From: UBA4971 sp900019985
GTDB taxonomy: Bacteria > Bacillota > SHA-98 > UBA4971
Assembly (NCBI GenBank): GCA_050949175.1
Contig: JBMNFG010000002.1
Coordinates: forward strand, 1-10,868
Direction: 5' to 3'
Length of the DNA: 10,868 bases
In this document: positions 1-5,003 of the stretch, one piece after another
Layout of the letters: each line of letters starts with the position of its first letter
How positions within the stretch are numbered: position 1 is the first letter of the stretch
Translations under genes and position numbers: made by a program
The notes under the pieces: generated by a model
What the model was told of the DNA's origin: nothing
Databases searched by the model: none
What the model saw: only the letters and a program-made list of their open reading frames with translations

Positions 1-167
1 CATATCACAGGAGAAAGCTCGCGCAGGAACTCTATCGAGCATTGTTCGATATGCCGGCAGCCATAGATATCGTGGTCGAGACTCCTGAAAGGCTGGCCAG
101 GTACAAGTGCACGCCGGGGCTTATCTACTTTGAGGCATTGAAAGGTCGTGTCCTTTATGAGCGATAA
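1..167 (+). CDS. MNT-type nucleotidyltransferase, C-terminal end (5' partial)
   Basis: An open frame enters from the left edge (first full codon at 3) and stops at TAA 165-167, giving 54 C-terminal residues. The segment reads AIDIVVETPE, then PGLIYFEALKGRVLYER, the usual end of small MNT-fold (minimal nucleotidyltransferase, pol-beta superfamily) proteins. There the Asp of the DIVV strand is the third acidic metal ligand, and the tail ends in a G-x-VLYE motif. The catalytic GSx10DxD region would lie upstream of the window. The gene overlaps the start of the following HEPN gene, as is normal for MNT/HEPN pairs. In characterised pairs the MNT protein is the antitoxin and modifies the HEPN toxin with AMP. 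That role here is inferred from family and arrangement. Confidence 0.75.
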   Translation, partial: YHRRKLAQELYRALFDMPAAIDIVVETPERLARYKCTPGLIYFEALKGRVLYER

Positions 168-549
168 AGCGTGGGAGCAGTGGATTCGGAGAGCCAGGAG
201 CAACCTCGCCCGGGCAAAGCAAGGGAGGCAATCTGAAGACATTATGTATGAAGACCTTTGCTTTGACGCCCAGCAAGCGGCAGAAAAGAGTCTCAAAGGG
301 CTCTTGGTGTATTTTAAGAAAAACCCGCCGCGGACACACTCCATCGGACATCTACTGAACCTTCTTAGAAAACGCTGCAAAATCGATATTCCTCGTGAAA
401 TCAGAGATGCAATCATCCTCAACGAATATGCTGTCACTACCCGGTATCCCGGAGATTGGGAGCCTGTAACTGAAGAAGAATATGAAGAAGCAGTTAAACT
501 TGCGGATGAAGTGTGCAGCTGGGTCAACGGTGTTATAGGCTGCGAGTAG
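157..549 (+). CDS. HEPN domain protein, partner of the MNT nucleotidyltransferase
   Basis: 130 residues from ATG 157. An in-frame GTG at 148 would add three residues, but AAAGG at 141-145 is well placed for 157 and too close to 148. The protein has the hallmarks of the PF05168 HEPN family: an N-terminal helix W-x2-W-x2-RA, the stretch FDAQQAAEKSLKGLL (residues 37-50), PPRTHSIGHLL (57-67), and YAVTTRYPGDW (91-101) before a final amphipathic helix. R59 and H65 are spaced Rx5H, compatible with the Rx4-6H RNase motif of HEPN toxins. They lie earlier than the motif usually does, so the assignment is uncertain. It overlaps the upstream gene by 11 bases. It may be a toxin RNase or a non-toxic nucleotide-binding partner; the sequence does not decide. 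Confidence 0.8.
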   Translation: MSDKAWEQWIRRARSNLARAKQGRQSEDIMYEDLCFDAQQAAEKSLKGLLVYFKKNPPRTHSIGHLLNLLRKRCKIDIPREIRDAIILNEYAVTTRYPGDWEPVTEEEYEEAVKLADEVCSWVNGVIGCE

Positions 550-560
550 AGTTGTCGTGA

Positions 561-589
561 TTGTAAAGAGAAGGATTTATTAAGATAAT
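561..589 (+). promoter_or_regulatory. sigma-A-type promoter for the riboswitch-amidohydrolase unit
   Basis: A -35 box TTGTAA (561-566) and a -10 box GATAAT (584-589) are separated by exactly 17 bases. They match the consensus at 4/6 and 5/6 positions. The start site would be near 596, about 30 bases before the riboswitch aptamer and about 240 bases before the amidohydrolase start. Position and spacing fit; the promoter is not proven. Confidence 0.55.
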
Positions 590-626
590 ATGGAATAAAT
601 TCATAGGGAACGACAAAATGCTCCAA

Positions 627-703
627 TGCTCGCGTATAGACCTGATAATCATGGGTTCAGGCGTTTCTACCAGGAGGCCGTAACCGACCTGGCTACGGGG
701 GCG
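627..703 (+). promoter_or_regulatory. purine riboswitch aptamer (guanine-type C, variant junctions)
   Basis: The segment matches the purine riboswitch architecture. P1 forms between 627-636 and 694-703 with one G-G mismatch. P2 is CCTGA (641-645) with TCAGG (657-661). Its loop carries CATGGG, which resembles the ATATGG kissing loop but is about two bases longer than usual. The invariant core GTTTCTACC lies at 663-671. P3 is CAGG (671-674) with CCTG (688-691), and its loop holds the conserved CCGTAA at 678-683. After P3 comes GGCTA (691-695), placing C693 at the ligand-specificity position (C74 in xpt numbering), as in guanine sensors. Bases matching U22, U47, U51 and A52 are kept. G639 and G692 replace the usual A24 and A73 beside the pocket. 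Expression is inferred to respond to guanine or a related purine; the direction of control is not evident. Confidence 0.85.
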
Positions 704-838
704 TAGGCGAGGCGTTATCATATTCAGGCTTTGATTTGCCCGTCTTTACGCTCGTGCCTTGGTCTTGTGGTCTCCTTGCGTTTTGTTAGGTTTTTTGGGG
801 CATGTTTCTTAAGCAGTCACCTGAAAGGAGTGGCGTGT

Positions 839-2209
839 ATGTCTAAAATCCTCATTCGCGGCGGTAGAGTTGTTACCATGAATGAAAAGCAAGAGATCTT
901 AGAGCGTGCCGACATCCTGGTTGATGGTGGCACAATTGCCTCAGTCGCAGCAGCAGGTGATGAAAACGAAGAAACAGCCAACGTTGAAGTTGATACAGTT
1001 ATTGATGCAGAAGGTAAGGTAGTTATGCCTGGCTTCGTCCAGACCCACATACATCTTTGTCAGACACTCTTTCGGGGTCAGGCAGACGATTTAGAACTTA
1101 TGGATTGGTTAAGGCTTCGCATATGGCCGCTGGAGGGCGGTCATGACGAGGAAAGTATTTATTGGTCTGCTATGCTGGGAATCACAGAACTCATCAAAGG
1201 TGGCACAACTGCCATCATCGACATGGAGACAGTCCATCACACAGAGAGCGCGTTCCAAGCGATTAATACTTCCGGAATCCGGGCTACATCCGGCAAAGTC
1301 ATGATGGACCACGGAGGAGAGGTGCCTCCGACGCTGATGGAGTCTACTGAGGATTCGCTGAAGGAGAGCGAGGAGCTGCTGAGGAAGTGGCACATGCATG
1401 ACGGAGGAAGGATTAGATACGCTTTTGCACCTCGATTTGTAGTGTCATGCACAGATGACCTCCTTGTGCGGGTCGTTGCCATGGCAAAAGACTACGGAGT
1501 GCTGGTCCATACCCATGCTTCTGAGAACAGGGGCGAGATAGAACTTGTCATGGCGGAGAAAGGTATGAGGAATGTGGAGTTCCTGAGAGAGCTCGGGCTC
1601 TTGGGACCTAACCTTGTGCTGGCCCACTGCATCTGGCTGGACGAGGATGAGATGGAGATGCTCAGGGACTCAGAGACCAAGGTCGTCCACTGCCCGTCAT
1701 CGAACCTTAAACTTGCTTCGGGATTTGCGAAGATTCCCGAGATGATGGATATGGGTGTATTTGTGTCGCTGGGTGCGGATGGCGCGCCGTGCAACAACAA
1801 CCTTGACGCATTCATGGAGATGAGGCTTGCTGCCTTAATCCATAAGCCTCGTCTGGGGCCGACTGCAATGCCGGCAACTAAGGTCCTTGAAATGGCGACA
1901 AAAGGCGGGGCGGAAGCCATGGGCATGAAAGATGAGATTGGCAGTATCGAGCCGGGCAAGCGTGCGGATATAATCATCCTGGACATAGACCATGCTCATG
2001 CAGCGCCAACTGAGAACGTGAACCTTATATCTCGGATAGTATACGAGGCTAAGGCAGCGGATGTTGAGACGACCATTGTGGACGGGCGCATACTGATGCA
2101 TGAAAGGAAGCTTACCTCGATTGATGAGGAAGAAGTTATCCGAGAGGCGAACAAGGCCTTGGAGAGGGTGCTCCGGAGGGCTGGGGTTTCGCCGTCAAGC
2201 AAAAAATAA
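839..2209 (+). CDS. amidohydrolase: purine/5'-deoxyadenosine/S-adenosylhomocysteine deaminase-like
   Basis: 456 residues from ATG 839, with AAAGGAG (824-830) eight bases upstream. A longer in-frame opening back to 731 has no site of this quality. The fold is an amidohydrolase TIM barrel of the TrzA/MtaD/SAH-deaminase/guanine-deaminase group. Visible marks are the metal ligands H70-x-H72 in QTHIHLCQTLFRGQ, H226 with E229 in HTHASEN, H263 in LAHC, and D314 in GADGAPCNNN. The C-terminal EPGKRADIIILD (371-382) is the usual closing strand. Length is normal and no key residue is missing. The wording around FRGQADDLELMDWL is closest, from memory, to proteins annotated as 5'-deoxyadenosine or S-adenosylhomocysteine deaminase. 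The guanine-type riboswitch upstream raises guanine or another oxopurine as an alternative substrate. Cytosolic and zinc-dependent by family; substrate unresolved. Confidence 0.85.
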   Translation: MSKILIRGGRVVTMNEKQEILERADILVDGGTIASVAAAGDENEETANVEVDTVIDAEGKVVMPGFVQTHIHLCQTLFRGQADDLELMDWLRLRIWPLEGGHDEESIYWSAMLGITELIKGGTTAIIDMETVHHTESAFQAINTSGIRATSGKVMMDHGGEVPPTLMESTEDSLKESEELLRKWHMHDGGRIRYAFAPRFVVSCTDDLLVRVVAMAKDYGVLVHTHASENRGEIELVMAEKGMRNVEFLRELGLLGPNLVLAHCIWLDEDEMEMLRDSETKVVHCPSSNLKLASGFAKIPEMMDMGVFVSLGADGAPCNNNLDAFMEMRLAALIHKPRLGPTAMPATKVLEMATKGGAEAMGMKDEIGSIEPGKRADIIILDIDHAHAAPTENVNLISRIVYEAKAADVETTIVDGRILMHERKLTSIDEEEVIREANKALERVLRRAGVSPSSKK

Positions 2210-2319
2210 GTTAATAGCCGGTCCAAAAGGTAAGTCAGCGGTTTGGAGTTGCACCATCTATTGAGAAAAACCCGGATATCGCAGACAGATAAGTATACGT
2301 TTGGTGGGTGTGATAGATA

Positions 2320-3075
2320 GTGTTGAATCCGGATGAGAAGATACGATATGAAAGGCAGCTCGTAATTCCTGAGATCGGTACCATCGGTCAGGAGACGCTG
2401 AAGTCGAGCAAAGTCTTGATCGTCGGCGCAGGGGGATTAGGCTCTCCTGTAGCGATGTACTTGGCGTGCGCCGGTTTGGGCACACTTGGTGTTGTAGATG
2501 AGGATATTGTCAGTCTCTCCAATTTGCAAAGACAGATCCTGCACAATACGGATAGGCTCGAGATGAAGAAGGTAGAATCGGCGAAGTTGACTCTTGAACG
2601 TCTCAATCCTCATGTACATATAGAGACCTATGACACTAGACTTACCGAAGAACGGGCCATGGACATAATTGCTGAATATGACCTAGTGGTAGATGCAGTA
2701 GACAATCTCGCCACAAGATACATAGTGAATGATGCATGTCTGAAGCTTGAGAAACCGTTGGTGGAAGCAGGAGTCATGCGGTTCGACGGCATGATCCTTA
2801 CTATCTTGCCTGGGAAGGGGCCGTGCTTTAGATGCATTTTCCCGACTCCTCCGCCTGAGGGAGTAGGTAAGACAGCCGCGGAGCTGGGCGTCTTTGGAGC
2901 TACTCCCGGGATTATCGGTTGCATGCAAGCTATGGAAGCAGTAAAGGTGCTGCTAGGCATAGGTGAACCTCTTGTCGGCAGGCTGCTTCTGTTCAGTGGT
3001 TTGGACATGACGTGGAACGAAGCTAAGGTGTTCAAGGATCCCAACTGCCCAGCTTGCGGTGGGGGAGCTTCATGA
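2320..3075 (+). CDS. MoeB/ThiF/HesA-family E1-like adenylyltransferase
   Basis: 251 residues from GTG 2320 (TTG 2323 is an alternative; the ribosome binding site, GGTGGG at 2303-2308, is weak). The family activates the C-terminal Gly-Gly of a ubiquitin-like sulfur carrier (ThiS, MoaD or similar) by adenylation. Visible marks: RYERQL (9-14) with the arginine-finger position, the nucleotide-binding loop GAGGLGSP (36-43), D60, NLQRQ (68-72), DAVDN (125-129), and two zinc-binding pairs, CFRC (169-172) and CPAC (243-246). The loop that normally holds a conserved cysteine (SCAEAGV in many relatives) reads KTAAELGV (184-191), so that cysteine appears replaced by alanine at 186. No carrier-protein gene is adjacent, so the pathway (molybdopterin, thiamin, tungsten cofactor or other) cannot be named. 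Length is normal and a terminator follows. Confidence 0.85.
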   Translation: MLNPDEKIRYERQLVIPEIGTIGQETLKSSKVLIVGAGGLGSPVAMYLACAGLGTLGVVDEDIVSLSNLQRQILHNTDRLEMKKVESAKLTLERLNPHVHIETYDTRLTEERAMDIIAEYDLVVDAVDNLATRYIVNDACLKLEKPLVEAGVMRFDGMILTILPGKGPCFRCIFPTPPPEGVGKTAAELGVFGATPGIIGCMQAMEAVKVLLGIGEPLVGRLLLFSGLDMTWNEAKVFKDPNCPACGGGAS

Positions 3076-3128
3076 GATCGGGATCTTCATGAGATAGTGA
3101 AGAGGATATAAGGTGCCTTCCGGTATTT

Positions 3129-3164
3129 CTGCCGCGTCCGATCTGGGACGCGGCAGTTTCTTCA
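3129..3164 (+). terminator. Rho-independent terminator after the E1-like gene
   Basis: A perfect 11-bp stem, CTGCCGCGTCC (3129-3139) with GGACGCGGCAG (3146-3156), closes a six-base loop. It is followed by TTTCTTC. It sits 54 bases after the stop codon and separates this gene from the CRISPR region. Confidence 0.9.
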
Positions 3165-3235
3165 TGTGTCCATCAATCAGTCCTCTTATCTGCATTGCCG
3201 AACGCGAGAGCGTTTAGATCCATCATCGGTAAACC

Positions 3236-3272
3236 CAAAAACTGTTGTAACGCCAATCTTAATTGGTGTTAC
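3236..3272 (-). terminator. terminator-like hairpin at the distal end of the CRISPR array (- strand)
   Basis: GTAACGCCAAT (3247-3257) pairs with ATTGGTGTTAC (3262-3272) over 11 bp with one G-T pair and a four-base loop. It ends two bases from the last repeat. Read on the - strand, the stem is followed by ACAGTTTTTGGG, an interrupted U-tract. This fits a terminator for leftward transcription of the array. Confidence 0.6.
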
Positions 3273-3274
3273 GG

Positions 3275-3505
3275 GTTTCCATCCCTCATAGGTAGTCTAT
3301 AAACGTTCGCGCAGCTTGGTCAGGTGCTATGCGACGAGCGAGTTTCCATCCCTTATAGGTAGTCTATAAACGTGGCTCCACCGCAGCCCTTGAGTGCTAT
3401 CCCAGTTGTGTTTCCATCCCTTATAGGTAGTCTATAAACGATCCAGACACCGATGAAGTGACCTACTGCTACTTCGTTTCCATCCCTTATAGGTAGTCTA
3501 TAAAC
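3275..3505 (-). CRISPR. CRISPR array, 4 repeats and 3 spacers, no cas genes in window
   Basis: Four 30-base repeats lie at 3275-3304, 3342-3371, 3410-3439 and 3476-3505. Spacers of 37, 38 and 36 bases occupy 3305-3341, 3372-3409 and 3440-3475. On the - strand the repeat begins GTTTATAGACTACC and ends AAGGGATGGAAAC, resembling the type I-B/III repeats of Firmicutes that end in ATTGAAAC. The last eight bases would be the crRNA 5' handle. Three repeats are identical; the one at 3275 has C for T at 3286 on the + strand. A degenerate repeat usually marks the leader-distal end, so the leader is on the right and the newest spacer is 3440-3475. No cas gene lies in the window, so the array depends on Cas proteins encoded elsewhere or is orphaned. 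None of the spacers matched other parts of this window by eye. Confidence 0.95.
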
Positions 3506-3660
3506 CCTGCCTTAGCTGCAGTGAAAGTCTTGGGGGTACTGTATCATCAATGTTTCCAGTATTGTAGGATCTCTTCTTTCCAGCTACAAAGGAAGTGCTC
3601 AGGTCCGCTCTGTTGTCGACCTCCCAGGGTTTTTGCACTACCGGAGGTCGACAACTGACA
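3506..3660 (-). promoter_or_regulatory. CRISPR leader with promoter and 13-bp dyad
   Basis: Read on the - strand, a -35 TTGTAG (3589-3584) and a -10 TACAAT (3566-3561) are 17 bases apart. Transcription would start near 3554, about 50 bases before the first repeat. Upstream of the promoter is a perfect 13-bp inverted repeat, GTTGTCGACCTCC (3612-3624) with GGAGGTCGACAAC (3643-3655), separated by 18 bases. The region has no credible gene; a 60-codon frame on the - strand lacks family features and runs into the first repeat. Leader assignment follows from repeat orientation and the degenerate distal repeat. Confidence 0.6.
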
Positions 3661-3910
3661 ATAAACACATGACTTTGCAATTATTATTCGATACTGCTAC
3701 CGGTTTACCCTCTTGGATTTAACCTCGCGGTTAGGCTTGGTTGTCGAAGCTTTACCACCTTTCGTATCTCCGTACAGGCGCTTAGCGTTCTGCTACCAAG
3801 CGCCCGGTGAAAACCGTGTTCGCCTCCTATCATCGACCGTGTTTGCTATACTCAAGTCTTGCTACTGCTTCTAAGTTTTGGGGAACAAGTGAAGAAGAAT
3901 AAAATACAGA
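3661..3910. other. intergenic stretch without a recognised gene
   Basis: No open frame here shows a recognisable family or a convincing start. Two local hairpins are visible: TAACC/GGTTA (3720-3724 with 3729-3733) and GGCGCTT/AAGCGCC (3777-3783 with 3798-3804). The near-repeat CCGTGTTCGC (3816-3825) and CCGTGTTTGC (3838-3847) is also present. A short Lys-rich - strand frame could be a decayed gene end, but nothing identifies it. Confidence 0.4.
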
Positions 3911-3939
3911 TTGACATTCCCAGAAAATGGTGATATGGT
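3911..3939 (+). promoter_or_regulatory. strong sigma-A promoter for the LuxR-type regulator
   Basis: A perfect -35 TTGACA (3911-3916) is followed after 17 bases by a -10 TATGGT (3934-3939) preceded by TGA, an extended -10. Transcription would start near 3946, leaving a leader of about 130 bases. That leader contains two copies of TAACTAC (3946-3952, 3996-4002) and inverted GTAGT copies, which could be sites for autoregulation. Confidence 0.7.
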
Positions 3940-4074
3940 ATGTAATAACTACCAAATTATGTTAGGCATGTCGAATAATGGTAGTAGCGTGTCGGTAACT
4001 ACATTGTCCATGGAGCTAATTGAAAGGCGTGAAGATAGGTTCTTTTAGCGACTGTTACTTGGAGGGAAGGGATT

Positions 4075-4557
4075 ATGGATGGGCTAAAAGTGATTCTGGT
4101 GCAGGATGGCACAAGTAAGGGCGTCACTCACTTGGATATCGACGCTTTGCCTAAAGGTATAGAGGTCATAGGCAGTCTGAGAATCGATCGACTTGGTGTA
4201 AGTGAAGGCTCAAAAGACGGGACATTAGTGGCTTCCAGCAAAACAGGTTCACATGCGGGGGTAAGCCAGGGGATTGCAGGCGAAGGGCAACCAGGCTCCG
4301 GCTTCGGGGTGTCAAGAGTAGTGTTTCCACAGGCGGAAGGAGAAGAACTCGAAGACCGCCCGGTAACCCTTACAAGGACTGAAGTGGAAGTTTTGAGACT
4401 ATTAGCTAAAGGTTACCAAAACAAAGAAATCGCAGAGGAAATGTTCATCAGCATCAATACGGTAAAAAGCCATGTTTCCAGCATCTTAAGAAAACTACGT
4501 GTCAGGAATCGGGCTCAGGCTGTGAGATACGTTTATAAGTATGGCGTGTCGCAATGA
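4075..4557 (+). CDS. LuxR/NarL-type transcriptional regulator with degenerate receiver-like N-terminus
   Basis: 160 residues from ATG 4075, with GGAGG (4061-4065) nine bases upstream. Residues 99-157 form a complete LuxR-type helix-turn-helix: LTRTEVEVLRLLAKGYQNKE, then EEMFISINTVKSHVSSILRK, then RNRAQAV. The N-terminus (4-40) begins LKVILVQDG and contains GIEVIGS, which echoes the first strands of NarL-type receivers. The acidic pair is reduced to QD, the phospho-acceptor region is absent, and residues 42-90 are a Gly/Ser-rich linker. At 160 residues it is well below the roughly 210 of intact NarL-type regulators. I infer a phosphorylation-independent DNA-binding protein. It sits directly upstream of the peptide/radical SAM cluster on the same strand, so control of that cluster is the simplest reading. 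It has its own promoter and may autoregulate. Confidence 0.85.
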   Translation: MDGLKVILVQDGTSKGVTHLDIDALPKGIEVIGSLRIDRLGVSEGSKDGTLVASSKTGSHAGVSQGIAGEGQPGSGFGVSRVVFPQAEGEELEDRPVTLTRTEVEVLRLLAKGYQNKEIAEEMFISINTVKSHVSSILRKLRVRNRAQAVRYVYKYGVSQ

Positions 4558-4584
4558 TCTTAAGCATCCGGCAGCTGTCTCAAA

Positions 4585-4640
4585 TCGTTCCGTCGAACCG
4601 AAAAAAGTCGTTCTTTTGGGGAATGGTAATCATTTCTAAT
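4585..4640 (+). promoter_or_regulatory. possible regulated promoter of the peptide cluster
   Basis: TCTAAT (4635-4640) matches a -10 box at five of six positions, but no good -35 lies 16-18 bases upstream, as in activator-dependent promoters. Just upstream are TCGTTC repeated at 4585-4590 and 4608-4613, 23 bases apart (about two helical turns), with an inverted GAAC (4595-4598) between. These could be regulator sites at about -60 to -35. This is inference from spacing only. Confidence 0.25.
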
Positions 4641-4677
4641 CCACGATAGACTGGAATCGCCAGGGATGACGTAGGCT

Positions 4678-4721
4678 GGCGCATGCGCCGCGGTAGGAAG
4701 TTCGCCCGCTCAGAAGGCGGG
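4678..4721 (+). promoter_or_regulatory. palindrome and hairpin upstream of the peptide gene
   Basis: GGCGCATGCGCC (4678-4689) is a perfect 12-bp palindrome. A small hairpin, CCCGC (4705-4709) with GCGGG (4717-4721), directly precedes the AAGGAGG ribosome binding site of the peptide gene. Either could be an operator or a leader-RNA element. No function is shown. Confidence 0.35.
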
Positions 4722-4737
4722 GAAGGAGGTGCGCCAC

Positions 4738-4839
4738 GTGTACGGTAAGCTCGGCGGTAAAAAGCTCAAACTTGACCTCGCGATCGATGGGTTCTGCATA
4801 ACGTTTCGGCTGTGGGGCCACAGAATCACGATAGGTTGA
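4738..4839 (+). CDS. candidate RiPP precursor peptide, 33 residues
   Basis: A short frame from GTG 4738 to TGA 4837-4839, preceded by AAGGAGG (4723-4729) at eight bases, one of the best ribosome binding sites in the window. The peptide starts MYGKLGGKKLKLDLAID (1-17), a Lys/Leu-rich leader-like half. It ends GFCITFRLWGHRITIG (18-33), an aromatic, Arg-containing tail with one cysteine (C20). It lies just before a radical SAM/SPASM protein with a PqqD-like recognition domain, followed by a protease and an ABC exporter, which is where a RiPP precursor is expected. F19-x-x, F23-x-x and W26-x-x are possible sites for aromatic cyclophane links, C20 for a thioether, and epimerisation is also possible. 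I recognise no described precursor family. An upstream in-frame GTG (4729) overlaps the ribosome binding site and is unlikely. Confidence 0.65.
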   Translation: MYGKLGGKKLKLDLAIDGFCITFRLWGHRITIG

Positions 4840-4852
4840 CACCGCAGGGTGG

Positions 4853-4897
4853 GGGTAGGCAATAGGCTCAAATGGGTTGCGGGCCTATTGCCCGCCT
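4853..4897 (+). promoter_or_regulatory. hairpin between peptide gene and maturase gene
   Basis: GGCAATAGG (4858-4866) pairs perfectly with CCTATTGCC (4884-4892) around a 17-base loop. After one mismatch, GGGT (4853-4856) pairs with GCCT (4894-4897). It starts 14 bases after the peptide stop codon and lacks a following T-run. It is more likely a partial attenuator or mRNA stabiliser, letting the peptide be made in excess over the enzymes, than a full terminator. Confidence 0.55.
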
Positions 4898-5003
4898 GCC
4901 AAAACTGTTGAGGATGGCTCTGGTTACTCCGGAAGAGACGGCTAGGAGAGGCAGAGCTCTTGAGTTCGATGGTAGATTGGGGTGAGCGGGTCTGGAGCGG
5001 CAG

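Noticed and set aside
731..838. 36-codon N-terminal extension of the amidohydrolase
   Set aside because: The family similarity and the AAAGGAG site both point to ATG 839; the extension is leader RNA downstream of the riboswitch.
1492..1986. 164-codon open frame on the - strand inside the amidohydrolase gene
   Set aside because: It lies wholly opposite a well-supported gene and shows no family features; it is a codon-bias shadow.
3068..3095. Direct repeat CTTCATGAGAT with a 17-base period over the stop codon of the E1-like gene
   Set aside because: Only two short copies, one inside the coding end; probably a small local duplication without function.
3201..3214. AACGC-GAGA-GCGTT hairpin left of the CRISPR array
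   Set aside because: A 5-bp stem with a GNRA loop and no T-run; too small and isolated to assign a role.
3498..3680. 60-codon open frame on the - strand across the CRISPR leader
   Set aside because: It runs into the first repeat and contains the promoter and dyad; no family features.
4914..4985. 23-codon frame (MALVTPEETARRGR...) just upstream of and in frame with the maturase
   Set aside because: Its GAGG touches the ATG with no spacing, it is very short, and it has no precursor-like features.
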